A stretch of DNA of 64,000 nt, from positions 41,780,436-41,844,435 of the forward strand of contig CM075857.1 in the NCBI GenBank assembly GCA_037975125.1, read 5' to 3'. Every line of letters starts with the position of its first letter. Positions within the stretch are counted from its first letter, which is position 1. A model generated the notes under the pieces. That model had not been told where the DNA came from and did no database searches. It saw only the letters and a list, made by a program, of their open reading frames with translations. The translations under genes and the position numbers were made by a program. The stretch comes from Latrodectus hesperus (lineage: Eukaryota; Arthropoda; Arachnida; Araneae; Theridiidae). Positions 46,500-59,992 of the stretch are shown here, one piece after another.

Positions 46500-47404
46500 T
46501 AATATAACTAAAATTAAGAATTCTCTTTCATGGATACATTTTCTTTATAAAACTAATTTAGATATCAAAACAAAATAAGAAAAAAAAGAAGCAGAAAGAA
46601 GGACCTGAATTATATACTATAGGCAATGTGGGCCATGTAATATATTCAAAAGTACTACCCAACAGAAGGTTTTTTTTTATACTTACCAGTGATGCTTTGT
46701 TTATAGTACATGAAATGTCTCAAGAAAATGGAGATCACACTTTGTTATATTTTAAATGTGTAAGCGTGCTGATAAAATTTGATTAGTTATACATAATAAA
46801 CAACTTTACACTTATATGAGATAGTCTGCTTTGTACTTAACTTTAATAAAGAATTTTTCTGAAATGTCTCTCTCCTTAAGTACGTTTATCTTGTAAAGCG
46901 ATAAATATATACATTTTCATTTTTTAATCATTTCACACGGGTAAATGTATGTTGGACACTTATTTTTGCAACATAGCACATACCTTAAAACTTCATTCAT
47001 ATTGCATAAATTTAGTTTTAACTTCGGGAAATTATTGATCGAGTTTCATTTCCACTTACATTTAAACACAATATATATATACATTTTTAATTCAAATGCA
47101 TTACTTTTGTAACAAAAGATTATTTTATAAGTGTAATTAAATTCTGAATACGTGAAATCACTACTCAAATATCATTACGTAAATTGTTATTATAGTAAGA
47201 AATTAATTTATTAATTTCTTGCAAGACATTGTAAACAATCTTTCTCTTCATAGCGGAAATTGGCATATTTTATACAGGGAACTTTTCAAACACTCAAAAG
47301 TAAAAAGTTTCAGAACAATTACTGATTATTTTCAATAAAAGTTATGGTCAAATTATGAATTCAAAATTAAAGATACAATCATCTAAAAGATTGTATTCAA
47401 ACAT
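46500..47404. other. Unassigned AT-rich DNA
   Basis: Nothing recognised. Confidence 0.6.
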
Positions 47405-47414
47405 GCATTCAGAA

Positions 47415-47700
47415 CCTGATTAAGGCAGGGGCAGTTGCCCCGGGCCCCCACATCAGAGGGGCCTCCAAATAAAACAGAAAGTTTATTTGGAATGTTGTCA
47501 ATTGATAATAATCGTTTGCCAAATCGAATAGAAAATTTATTATTATGGAAGCAGAGGAGGCCACCAAATAAGTGTTTGTCCAGAACAATTAGGCTATGGC
47601 GGGCTCTGCACGCATCTAATGTAAGTCTTACAGTTAAAAAAACAGATGACAGTATTTTATCTGAAAAAATATATTGTATAACATAACTATTTTACACATG
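47415..47700 (+). repeat. hAT/ZMYM-like terminal repeat fragment
   Basis: GGGGCAGTTGCCCCGGGCCC, CACATCAGAGGGGCCTCC and AAACAGAAAGTTTATTTGG form the best-preserved copy of the repeat also seen at 21860 and 34665. It contains an internal partial duplication (CCAAATCGAATAGAAAA). It stops where the Tc1-like copy starts, so the Tc1-like element may have inserted into it. Confidence 0.65.
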
Positions 47701-47708
47701 GAGTGGCA

Positions 47709-49210
47709 GCAATGCTGGCTGTCCAAAATACAAAATCATGAAAGTCTAGGGAAAATTTATTTGTAGATAATACGTTATACCAAGATCAAATGATTGAAAT
47801 TACAGCTCTGCAACTGTGGATAATAACAAAACCAGTGGATAGTGTAGCCTCATTTGTTGATTATATTCTCTGCCACACGCCTCGGCACAGAATCAATGTT
47901 GCTTTGGATGTATCTTTGGAATATAACATATATAGCGTAGAACAGTGATTTCCAGATATTGCTAACGTTGATTTGGTGTAACAGCGGATGGTGTATTCCG
48001 TGACAGTTGTTATGGAAGCATGTGAAGGTTTAGAATACTTATCCATCACCAAACACTTTGTAATTGTGTGTCGTTGTCAGGCGACGAGATCATTGAGCTA
48101 TTATTCTCCTCTTCCACCTTACGACACACCAGCGGAAGGACTGTGGAAGTCACAGATTAACGTTAATACCACACTACCCATGAGCTTTAGCAACCCAATG
48201 AATGAGAATGTTCCCAATCGCTAATGCGAGTCCATGGGGCACTTAACAATCAAGACAAGGAAGTAATACAATCTGATGGATAAAGAGAAACACGAGTGCC
48301 TCGAGCGGTCGTGCGTTATCTTATTGGAATATGAGTGCTGACAAGCGATGAAAGTACAGAAGTGATGTAGGTATGGAACCTAGAAAATGTAGTTTTAGAT
48401 GTTCACTGTACAGGGAACACATGATAGAGAGATTAAAATTCAATACCATCTCAAACCACGGTACTGAGTGCAAGACAAGTGTGTCATTGCACAACACCAC
48501 AGTTCACAAAGGTGTCTCCAGAATTTACCGTCTTCGCATTGCAGGCAATATCAGGACTTCAGACAATGGCGTTCCGTTCCGTACGCCATGACCATCGTTT
48601 ATCGCAACACTGGTAGTACAAACGCTTATAGTTTTGTGTCAAGCGTAAATGAAGAAGTGGACACATTGAGGACAATCCATTGAGTCATTAACGACTTGGA
48701 ATGATACGAGTGCACACCGAATGATGCACAATAAACTGAATTTCTTGTGATATGGTTCGTGGCCCACCATTGCCATGGGCATAGTATACATATCTCGTTC
48801 AGAGGTACAATGAGGGGGCGCGATCTGTTCCACCAGTCCGCCTTTCTCTCCTACATCCAGCAATTATACAGCTACATCACAGTTACTTGGTTATCTTCAA
48901 TATGTTACCGATTTCTCTGAAGGATAACCCGCAATCCATATACGTTACGACTCTTCTTCCTTCAAATTCAGAAACTTTTTCGAAAGATGTTCGATGTTTT
49001 ATACGAGGTACAGTTAAACAGTTTACTCACAAGGAGAAAAGCGGTTGCAGTACTTCGAATCAGTAATCTCATCTACTTTTAATGCACAGCAGATGGTGTG
49101 CAGGAAAACTGCAATGTTAATTATATGCATACATCATTGCCACAAATGTATATTTCAAATGACAAGCATGCTTCCTTGAGGGTGCTGCCTTTTTGATGGA
49201 CAGCAACGTA
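47709..49210 (-). mobile_element. Tc1-like transposon relic (lineage B), copy 2
   Basis: Opposite in orientation to the 38.9-kb copy and of the same family. The left end AATGCTGGCTGTCCAAAAT and the right end TTTGATGGACAGCAACGTA are its terminal repeats. On the minus strand the start is legible as SEFEGRRVVTYMDCGLSFRE near 48960, then APPHCTSERDMYTMPMAMV (48830-48770). Near 48050-47865 TTVTEYTIRCYTKSTLAISG precedes LILCRGVWQR. The DDE core between them is not readable, and stops and shifts are numerous. Confidence 0.8.
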
Positions 49211-49440
49211 TTTAATTGTCATCGAATGGCAACAATAACAGGTATAATCGAACTCCAGATGCCTTACAGTGAGTGAACTCCTAAAATATTGTTTGTGAAT
49301 ATATTGTGAAGGATTACATGTTTTGTTCTTTCGTATATTTTGTAACTGTTCTTGTGCTGTTTGTTTGTATGCTGTAAATGCTTTAATAAATTATCTTCAG
49401 AGCAAGGCGTCGCTGTTTTATTTCCAAGAATGGCTACACG
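49211..49440 (+). other. Possible LTR fragment
   Basis: The stretch with TGTAACTGTTCTTGTGC, AATAAATTATCTTCAGAGC and CGTCGCTGTTTTATTTCC has the look of an LTR R/U5 region (polyadenylation signal followed by a GC-richer end). No second copy or target duplication was found. Confidence 0.3.
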
Positions 49441-50679
49441 ATACTACTTCATTAAAATTATTATTGCAGCAATTAGCAATTTTTTTCAATGCATAATAAC
49501 GTTTGAATCTATTTGACTTTAGATATATAATGACATCAGCCTTAATTAATAATTAATTATTAAATAAGGCTCGATATGTGCTCATTTAATTGACCTTGTG
49601 TTGCTTAACCGTAATGCTGTTTATGATAAAACTTTGAGTGAATGTTCATGGTACGGAATCGATTATCTCAGAATACGTCTTATAATTGTAACCAGATCAA
49701 TATCACTTATTTAATGTACAGTTATAGAAAAAAAATAACCAACTTTACCAGTAGAATACTATTTTTAGATATTTTTTAAACCTAATCTTGCAATGATATC
49801 TGTATAATTTAGAATGAAAAAAAAAATAATTAAAAATTTTTTTTCACTTCCATTATTATAAATAAATTTCCACATTATTATCTGATTATATTTCACTTAT
49901 TCATTACTTTAGAATGTCCTCACCATATCTAATCATTTAACACATAATTTCAATTCCTGTAAATATTTTTGACTACTTCAATTTAGCAACAGGCCGATGA
50001 ATGTCTAAAAATATTGAAACACGTGGAGTAATTTAAAGATACACTTTCACTCCTTTCATGCACAGCGACACTTGTACATTGCAAAAAAATAATAATAATA
50101 AACAAATAAAATAAAAGAAATACAGGCTATCGTAATTCATAAATTCTGTGATGGCGGGATGTGAAAATACGTCATCGTGAAGTAAAATGATGATGAATTC
50201 ACGCCATCAATTCCGTTGTGGAGCAGGCATTTCAAACGGGAGACAAAATAAACATGTTCCCATGAATTCATTTAGATGGGAATCACATGTCAGTGTGTGA
50301 CACAACGCCACAGCAGAACCTATCACAATACATCAGTGACAGAAAGAGAATGAAAGAAACAAATTTTCTCCTTTCTTACTGGTTCATCGTATCCAGTCTA
50401 AGTACTATAAGAAACAGACTTCAAATAAAATTAAAAAAATAAAATCGTCCTTACTGATTGAAACTAGCCCTAAAGTGGATGTTTTGTCTTGCCTTTTTTT
50501 CATTTCTTCTGCTCCATTTTCAATGCGTTCAATTTTGGAAGCAATAAGGCTAAAAATTTGACAAATAATTATTTAGAACAACAAGTAATTTTCACGATTT
50601 TGAAAACTTTTATAAGTAGAAAAAATTATAATTAAAAAATACTTCTTTATATTATTAGCAAAAATAATGAATGGATTTT
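49441..50679. other. Unassigned AT-rich DNA
   Basis: A mixed-composition patch near 50150-50340 (ACGTCATCGTGAAG, CATGAATTCATTTAG) may be an old repeat. No family recognised. Confidence 0.5.
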
Positions 50680-50683
50680 TTTT

Positions 50684-50845
50684 CTCGTCACCGATGACAC
50701 TCAGACATTCGATGTTGAACTTCGCCTTGTTTGCTGCCACTCGAAGAATGCGATGTGAAGGCAGATAGCAAATTCGTCGACAAGTTGCGTGTACGACGCC
50801 GTCTCCATACGATGTGACGTAGATGAAGCGTTATCGGACGCTATG
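50684..50845. promoter_or_regulatory. CpG-rich patch, possible promoter or 5' exon
   Basis: About 17 CpG dinucleotides in about 160 bases, in surroundings with almost none. On the minus strand all three frames are nearly open. One begins with ATG near 50812 and runs METASYTQLVDEF for 35 codons. I cannot identify a product. Confidence 0.3.
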
Positions 50846-53800
50846 GATATTTTAAAACAATGAGAATTGTAATAAAGTGGCGTAATTATGACCTCAACTC
50901 GAACGAAAGGAACAGCCCCTTTATAGTTAAAAATAATTATAATGAAATTGTATAGTTTATGCTTCTTTGAATATAGTTAATAATGCATGTAAGAGAATTT
51001 GTAAAAAAAAATGTGGAAATTACTTATTTCGATGTGCGTAAAATGCTATTTTAGTAAATAATTACGCTAACTAAATATTTTGTGTCCATTTAAATTACTA
51101 CAAATATGTTTCAATGAATAATATGAATAATGTCAAACTAATATATTTTTAATACTTAAAGTTTTAATACAATGTATTATACTTTAAATTTAATCTAAGT
51201 TGAATAATAAATACAGAACTCAAACGAACGCGAAAAAATGCTTTATTTTTTTTAAAGCATTTAATATCAGATAATAATAGTTTAGAATTTAAACAACTAA
51301 AGTAAGAATTCTTATTTTGAAAATATACTGCGCGTAAGATGCACTTATCATACTATAATTAAAAAATATAAAATGATTAAATAATTCCAATAAAGTTTTA
51401 AAATTAAATGAGGTAAAAAACATTTAATTATAAATTGAGGCAAAATTAATATAAATAAATGTCTTAAGATATTAATATCTTCTAAAGTTTGCGTTTTACA
51501 TTTGACATAGTTTAATATATGTGTAACAGCTCAAAATATTTAATTAAAAAAACGCATTATATTTATTAAAATCCATTTTTACAAAACCTAGTATGAAAAC
51601 CAATATTATAACCATTTATACTAGTAACTCTGTAAATTATATTTACATTCCCATTAAAATCAGTAAACTGTTTCGCAAGTAAACTAGAACAGGAGTCATA
51701 TATATTCAACGAACACAATGGAATCTGAAAACGCATTTAAAATGAATTAATAGGAATTAAAAAAGAAATTTTGTGTAAGTATTTTACTATGAATAATTAA
51801 TACTATACTGTTGAAATAAGGCTGATTCAAACGGCATTCCTAAAAAAGATGCATGGTAAATGTTACTAAAAGTAAAAAAGTTACTTTACAATATTAAAGA
51901 ACGATTGCTTTCTTTAGTCCAATCCTCATACTAATATAATAAAATCTTAATTTTTCTATAATCTTTTTATTAAGAGAAATTTACGTTTATAATAAACATT
52001 TCATGGAACAATTCTCATGGGAAACAAAACAATTAAAAAAATTCGATGCATTAAACTTGACCATCAATATAACAAGTATTAAAGGCATGGAAAAAAATTA
52101 ATAATTGTCATATTTATTGTTCTTGTTTTATAAAAATTTCAATTATTTCCAAAATCTGTCGCTGTATATTTAAACAGTATTATTTATTAATACTTCTAAG
52201 TATTAATTTTTGTTTTAAAATACAATTTATATGAAAAAATCCATTTACTCAGTGGAATTAAAAAATAAAATAGAAATTTGTGAATCCACATATTATCCAC
52301 TTTTGGAATTGCATTATTTTTCAAAGTATAAAATATTTGGGGTGGTGAGATCTCAGTATTTGGAAAGGGTAGAAGTTGCAATGAGTCATAAAAAATGAAG
52401 TTCATCATAAATTTTATAAGAATTGAGGTAATGAATTTTTTTAAAAAAAAGTTAAAAAAATAATTAAATAAATAATTAAGAAATAAAACTGAAAAGATTT
52501 TATTGAAGGAATCAAGATAAAAAGAATTTATATACTTCTATTATATAAAAGGTCTTAATTACTGAAATATGAATCCAGAAAATTTAAATTAATTGATCAG
52601 TCAATATTGAACTTGCAAAGGAGGAACTGTAGATTAGGTTCATCGCTATCTCTTGACTAAAGTTAAAACAACGCAAGGCGTATTACTGCATGCCATAAAA
52701 TTGTCTTAAATAATAATGAGGCTTATTAGATAGAAGCTCATTTATAAATGTTTTCTTTTCAAAAATAAATGTAAAAAGAAATAAATGAGAATAAGAAAAC
52801 ACATAATTAATGTCATATTTTAAAGATGATAGAAAAAAATACTCTTTGTTGAATCATTAATAAAATACTTTTAACTGTCTTACCTAAAATTACACGGTAT
52901 GTGATATTCTTAAAAAAGTAAAAGAATTTTTTTTAAAAAGCGTTTAGTCTTATTAGGAATTATATTGCATAACTATCCACTTAACAAAAAGAAACTTTAA
53001 ATTAATAAATGGGAAGACATACATTTAGTTGGCATGAAACAACAAATAAATAAGAGCTGTATTAATACATTGTAAAAAAAAATACCTCATATCGTCTTAA
53101 GATTCATTTAAATTCAATATCGAACATATTTATTAATGCTTTTAATGAATGAATGTAAAGTGACAACGTAATTAATTTATTAATCGATATCGCTGTAAGC
53201 TTTTGACTAATTGACGTCATTATCATTTGTGGATGTTTACACTAGGTGAAAAATATTTGAATACTGCCGAAAATAATTAAATATGTGAATTACAAGTTTT
53301 TCGAACAATTGGTGGTAATGGAACAAAAAAGATGTCGGTTTGAATTAGTTATTAATTCACTGTAAAAGACCATGTTGACCTACATTAACGAGTTTCAACT
53401 CAGATTTATCACATAGGATGTCACTTCATTTTTACTATGAGAAATGCTGTATCCATACTGAAAATTCAAAAACCGAGCGTAATTTATTATATAATGTGAC
53501 AGAGAAGCCTATCTTATTAAAAAGCAAGTTGGACAACAATACAAATAAAAAACGCCTAGGAGACCACATAGTCTGACACAATATGATAGGAAATGCTTCA
53601 CGCTAGTAAGCCATATATTTTTATTGCGCGCAGAAAATACTGAAATAGCATCTAAAAAGTATATAACAATACAGAATCAGCTAACATGATAGAACATTTA
53701 TAAACCAACCATTGATAAATCGTCAACAAGAGTCACGGGCCTGCTTCATTATTCTTCGACGACTGAACCATAGAGAATCATTTTTTGGAGTGATATATCT

Positions 53801-55174
53801 CGGTATATTCATTTTTAAGTCAAATGAACGTGTCTGGATCAAGTCAGAAGACGGTTTCATTTAAATTGTATTGTTCTAAAAGTGAAGTTTGAAATTGATT
53901 TTACCTCAACATAGTTTTTTTACAGTTAGGATCAATGAACGCAGATATTTATAATGATTTTGGATAGTTTGGACATATCAAGAACTGAGGGGATATTGAT
54001 AGTTGCTTTTTTCAATGGAATTAAACTCAATGCTATAGCATTACCGAATGTAAATTGGAATGGTTTCTCTTGAATGGTAACTCTGGTAGATAAGATAAAT
54101 CTTGATTTACCTCGTTCAGAAAATCTCTAACTGGATTCAAAAGAGCACATGTAAAGTGAATTAGGGTGTTAAAGAAAATACGGACCTAAGCTTATCTTCA
54201 CAACATTCTTTTTCACAGCCTCCCAAAAGATAGGGCTAGCTTTTCTTTCATAAACGTACTGAAATATAGTAAAAAGTAGCTTGTACATGTTGCTTTTGTA
54301 AAAGAAGTAAATGGAAAAGAAACCCATAGTCAAATAGAGAACAGTGACAAAATGCTTTTCCCAATTATTTAATATCTAAATACATCTGTCCATAAAGTTT
54401 ATATATGTACATCGAATTTAAAAATTCTATTCTGTTTAAAGTACATTCTGTATACTCACAGATTTTTAAAAAATATTAAATGAATTCAATTTTTGAAGGG
54501 AAAAATATTTTTTAACTAATATGACTTAAGCTCAAATTTACTGGAAAAAAATTATTCAACAAAAGCTTAATTTGTATTTTTTTTTATCTAATTAATACAA
54601 TTAAATGAAGATCAAACAAATCACACAAATTGATTTTTTGAATTTATAAATGATACATATCCTTACAAAAATGTATACAAATTGAATTCAGTTACTAAAA
54701 ATATGTACAAAACAATTATAAACTAACTATAATTACATTAATTGACATTTCTTTGTCGATGCAGAGAAAATGGTTGATGGAAGTATTTTATTACTTACCC
54801 GTAGACTTGCTGTAAACCAGATTATCATTCGTGTAATTTTATATGAAATCTCATAATTATTTAGAAATAGATTTTATGAAAAGAATTCAAATACTAAGTG
54901 ATAAATCCATGTTCAATAAAACATTAAATAGATTTCATGATTTATATAATATAATCTGTATATTCACAATATGGGAACATGTACGGGACTCTTTTGATGT
55001 TCATTCCTGGAGTTCAAAAATACGTTAAACCTAGGAGAGAAATATGGTAGACGTCACAAAAACGTTTCGCAATGACCTTGAATCATAATTGAACAAGAAC
55101 CTCCACTTTGAAAATATAATGAAGGAAATTACTAAAAAAAATTCAGTATAGTTACAATATGTGGTTAAATAAAT
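50846..55174. other. Unassigned AT-rich DNA
   Basis: More than 4 kb without a recognisable gene, terminal repeat or transposase piece. A few less AT-rich patches (about 53560-53650) have no assignable homology. Confidence 0.55.
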
Positions 55175-55179
55175 TATAC

Positions 55180-55320
55180 TGTTGGCGCCTGCGAGCGCAG
55201 CGCCCCCTTTGAGTTATAAAGAGAAACCGGCAGTAGCCATTGTGAGTCGGAGAAATAAAGTGTGTGTTTTTATACAGTCCTTGAGTGAGTGTTTATTGAG
55301 TTAAAACTGAGCTATTTACA
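55180..55320. mobile_element. Solo LTR
   Basis: It starts TGTTGGCGCC and ends GAGCTATTTACA, so TG...CA. It is flanked by the 5-bp duplication TATAC at 55175-55179 and 55321-55325. Inside are TTATAAAGAG (TATA-like) and AATAAA, in the right order for an LTR. Its 141-bp length is short, and it is more GC-rich than its surroundings. It does not resemble the LTR at 44729. Confidence 0.8.
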
Positions 55321-55325
55321 TATAC

Positions 55326-56082
55326 CTTTAACATTTATTAGCTTACACAACAAGAATTACTGGTCTTAGATACTTGACTAAAAGGTAATTGAAATTAGTA
55401 ATATTTGTTGGATTCGGTTGACAGTTAATAAAAATGCACAACACTATACTTTCTGTTGATAAATTTGAAAAACTTTTAAAGTATCACCAGAATAGATGAA
55501 TGCTACAACGTTAATGAATCTTAAACTAATAAACGTCCAAAACTATTTCGATTCCAGGAAGCGAATTTATCCAACACCATCTTCGTTTTTCATCATGGTA
55601 TCATGATTCTGATTCTACACTCTCAATAAGAAAATAGTTAACTATATTAGCCATTATTTCTTCAAATATCAAAAATCCAAATCTTATTTTTATCAGCTTT
55701 TTTGTTTTCTTTCCTTTCACACAATCACATCAAAAATACCTTTAAACAGAGTTAAAATAAAGTTAGCCTTATTTTGGTCATGCAGTATATTCATAACCAC
55801 ACAAACATCACAACAAATAAAATAATATATAACAGAAAAGAGATAAAATGATAAGCACAGGTTGTACGATAGTATTTTTCCCCGTAATACTTCTTAGAAA
55901 TCTTATTACCTTTAGTTTGAGATAAGTTTATTTTTACTCCCCTGTTCCAAAATTATATAAATTCACAATTAAATCGATCAATCTAGTGCTTTTTTGATGG
56001 TCAACAAGTTACTTTCGACTCTAGAGTCGAGCAAATAAAAGTTGAAAGAAAGTGTAACGATTTTATTAGTTTTAAATTATAC

Positions 56083-56168
<86 letters not shown>

Positions 56169-56440
56169 GTTCAACAATATTTTTGTATTCATATCAGAGG
56201 CTTAAACCATTGATAGAGTTAAATCCATTTATGGAAGGTAAAAATAAAATAATGGATTATGAAGTTATCTTTAATATTGAAATTATAATACTAAAGATAA
56301 CTTCATAGTTTATGGTATGAATATGATTGCATAAAATTACTACGAGATGATGAAAAGAATAAGTAAAAGCGTAGAGTAAAGTTCTACAATAATATTTTAC
56401 AAATGAAGTATATTAAATAAGAACGGATTAATGGATAGAA
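55326..56440. other. Unassigned, with (TA)n tract
   Basis: No gene recognised. An 80-bp (TA)n lies at 56085-56164. Confidence 0.6.
56085..56164. repeat. (TA)n microsatellite
   Basis: Pure alternating TA. The tyrosine-isoleucine open frames over it are artefacts. Confidence 0.97.
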
Positions 56441-56660
56441 GCCCGATGGCTTAGTGGGAACGATTCACGTTTTCAAGGCACTGTTCCCAGGTTCAATACC
56501 TGGGCTGGGCAAGGATCCTTTCATCCCATAAGTGAGTCGATAAACTGAGTACCAAGCATGCTTGGGAACTGAACACTGGGGTTTTTCGCGTTAAACTGAC
56601 CATTTAATTGGAGCATATGCTTTGCACTCCCAGGTCTTGTGTTTAGTTTAGTTTTAGGAT
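56441..56660 (+). mobile_element. tRNA-derived SINE, family 1, shortened copy
   Basis: GCCCGATGGCTTAGTGG (A box), CAGGTTCAATACC (B box) and AAGCATGCTTGGGAACT match the copy at 4838. The last about 70 bp before the tail (from GGGCCCTCGG) are missing. No clear target duplication. Confidence 0.85.
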
Positions 56661-56919
56661 CACTAGATGTTCAAAAAAATTACAAAAGTGAATGACAAAT
56701 TCGTAATGATTATTCTATATTAAGATAATAATATTTATTTCTAAGTGATCTTCTCAAACTCAGTTTTTGAGCAAAAAAACATAATGCAGAATTATCTTAT
56801 AAATTGTGCTCCCATGAGGCCCCAAAAAAATAGGACTTCTTTTGGTTGGTGGTACTAAAAATTTTTAAAAATATTGATTTGAATAAAATAAAATGTTATT
56901 GTTGTTGTGGCTTATCCTC

Positions 56920-57650
56920 CAACAGACAAGGTCCCTCAGACCGCTGACCCTAAGAAAATCGAGGACTAGAAGGGAGGATGAATATGTATCCTCTCTGGAA
57001 AGTCCCAAAGAGTCCAGGATGTGATTAGGAGAAGCCTGCTCAGTTTTACATTTAGAGCAGACCTCAAAGATTTTCCTGCCTTCGAAATACGTGAGACCCC
57101 TGGTGTGGCCGTTGCTAGTCTGGAAATTGCGTTTCTAGAGGCTCTGTCACAATTGAGGGCGGATGAAGAGCCAGGCTCTTTGCCCGCGTACCAGGGATGG
57201 CAGGGAGGAATCCTCCACCCTTTCGAAATTTCAGAATTAACTATAGACTGATGTTCTAAAAAGGTAAGTGTTGAAGAGGAAGGATTATCGTGGTAACAGC
57301 CCTCCTTGGCCAGTCTATACCCCTGCTCATTGCCATACATGTCCATGGAATCCATTGAAATAAACTTCATGGGACTCCGAAATGAGCTTGAGAAGTCTAG
57401 TTTGATGTCCAATTGCAATCCAGTTGTGGAGGTGCTGAAGAAAGCTGTCCGAAAAGATCCATAGGTCCCCAAAATTACTTTCATTAAGAATAACTTCAAG
57501 ACCTTGTTCAATTGAATTTAATTCACTTTTGTAGACTGAGGATGAATCAGGGTTGCGACGGCTGATAGATTCTCCCGGTTTCTCAATGTAGATGCCACTA
57601 CTACAGCGTAGATTAAAATATAATATAACAACAGAATTCCGCATTTGAAG
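56920..57650 (-). pseudogene. Jockey/R1-type LINE, RNase H and C-terminus, broken
   Basis: On the minus strand, from 57650: SGIYIEKPGESISRRNPDSS, SVYKSELNSIEQGLEVIL and DLWIFSDSFLQHLHNW form an RNase H domain (Glu and Asp of the active site visible). GYRLAKEGCYHDNPSSS follows after a frame change, where the family has GNEQADRLAKEG. The last block (WYAGKEPGSSSALNCDRASR) continues to about 56966 but has lost the Cys-His zinc motif through a frameshift. Reverse transcriptase is not in the window. It may belong to the same LINE group that supplies the short derivative at 35.7 and 40.8 kb. Confidence 0.8.
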
Positions 57651-59992
57651 GTCACATTTTATGCATCACTATTTGAATCTCTAGCGTAGAAAATAATTAA
57701 TATCAATTTAACATTAATAAATTAATATCAATATTATTTGAAAGATGTATTCAGTGTCAACAGAAATCTCTTGGTATTAATTGAATCCATGAATTGGTAT
57801 AATCCATGAACATTGTTATCTATGAAATTTAAATTTTTGTTTTCAGGATAAATATTACATTTTAAGCAATTAAAATAAGTAAAGGGATAATAAGATATTT
57901 TATATCAATGAAACTTTTTCAAAATGAAAAAAATGTTTGGTCGATATTATCCGAAGTGTGATACATATTAAAAAGTGTTTCGAGCATTAAATTTCATAGA
58001 TAAAAGGAAAAATTGCTTAGGTAATAGAAATTATGCATTATAAAAATGTTAGAATAAAAACACTAATTATACATAAATTTTTTATATAAAATGGAAATAA
58101 AATTAGTAAAATTTCATTCAAATTTCGATAAAATGTATACTTTGTTTATAGCTTGCAATTTAAGTTTCAAACTACTTTAATTAAAGTACTGATATTAACT
58201 GAAAAAAATTAGAACAAAGAATATTTGAAAAAAAAATTCACACATACATTGGTACATATGCAATCTTCAATTTGAAAATCACGCCAAGAGCTGCAATAAT
58301 TAATAATTCTCTGAATAATGCGCAACTGTTTAGTAAATACCGTTAATACACTGAAATATTAATTCTGATGATTTTTTATACGCAATTCTGTGCGCTTATT
58401 TTTCTGAATTGCCACGCCCGAGTTTTAGTCATAAAGAAGCATAATTAAATGTTAAAAATAAAAGTAAATAAAAGAGCGATATTTAAAAAAATTATCAATC
58501 CTTTCTATTTACCAAGATGATTTTTGGAATCATAAATTATATTTAACCGAAAATATACTAAAAAATTGCGAATTACCTTTACATTAGATTATTTTATGAG
58601 TTCGATAAGTTGGAATAAATAAATAAAAATATAAATGTTGAATAAATATAATAAAATTATCAATACTATTTTTAAAATGATTTAAGTATACTTTTTAATA
58701 TGCATTCTAAGAATTATTGTGATGAACAAAATTAATTACAGTTAATGAATTGGAATTTTCATTAAATTTCTAGAAGTTTTAGTAACAAGTAATTAGAAAT
58801 AAATAATAGCACTCGACATTTAAAAAAATAAACAATTAAATGACATAATTTATTTAAAGATATTAGTTAGCATTTAAATATATAAAAATGTTGAACCGGC
58901 TGTAATTTAAGAACCCTAACATGTATTTTAGTGATTTGCAGCAGCATTCACTAAAGCAATTACATTTATTTCGACAAAAAGAAAGTGAATAATAATTTTA
59001 TTCGTAATAGAATTTTTAAAGAACTTTTTTGAATGATTAGTTAAATTGATTGAAGTTGATGTTTTTTGATTATGATACAAAGCTTGAATAGTTTTCAGGA
59101 ACTTCGTTATTTAATGAGAAAAGTCAACAGTTATAAAACTGAAAATTTAAAAAAAATTCAAGATGGTTTTGGAAACGCAAAATATTTTAAGAAAAAAATA
59201 TAAAAAACGAAAAATAAAGTAGGAATTATCAAAATTAAAAGCAAGTGATAAGATAATTTTTTATTCTAATGTATGAATTGAATATATTAACAAAAGAATA
59301 ATAAAACAAACTTTATCTATGTTAAAAATATAATAAATGAAATATATAGTAATGAATCTGAAACATGAGTAAAGCGAATAATAATTAAAAATGTTCTATT
59401 TTGTTTATAAGAATTTTAATTTCACACTTCCCAATATTTCTCTCAATAAAATATACATAATACTGAAATTAAAGCTGTCTATAACAAATATAAAAAATTA
59501 GATTCAAACTATTCTTATTTATAACAATAATTTACATTCTTTTTAAGAAAATGATTACGATGTAATGATCAAGAAATAGTGTATTTACATCAAATATCTG
59601 TTAATAAAATGAAAAAATAATGTACATCAAAAATTTTGAAAGGGAAAATATAACAACATGCTTTAATTTCATTATCTTCAACGGTAAGATTAACATTTCA
59701 CCATAGAATTTCAAAATTATGTTTCATAACTATTAATGCAGAAATTTTTCATTTAAATAAAATAAATCATAACTTAACTGAAAATAGAAAATAAAATATG
59801 AATAAATTATACGTTTGCTGTATGAATAAAAAAAAAAGTCTATCTTCAGAGTAAAAAGAAATGATTTCACCCATGAAATATTGATCATAAAGCAAAAAAT
59901 TTTCAATATAACTAAAATTATTCAAAAATAATATATAATAACTAAAAAATATTTCAAGCAAGATTTCGCACACCAATAAAACATAAGTTATT
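57651..59992. other. Unassigned AT-rich DNA
   Basis: Nothing recognised. Confidence 0.6.

Noticed and set aside
400..56164. CRISPR array or other regular spaced repeats
   Set aside because: The only short repeats are microsatellites and dispersed transposon ends. No array of equal repeats with unique spacers was seen, and the sequence is eukaryotic.
57021..57251. 76-codon + strand frame
   Set aside because: It is antisense to the LINE RNase H relic, whose minus-strand reading matches a known domain.
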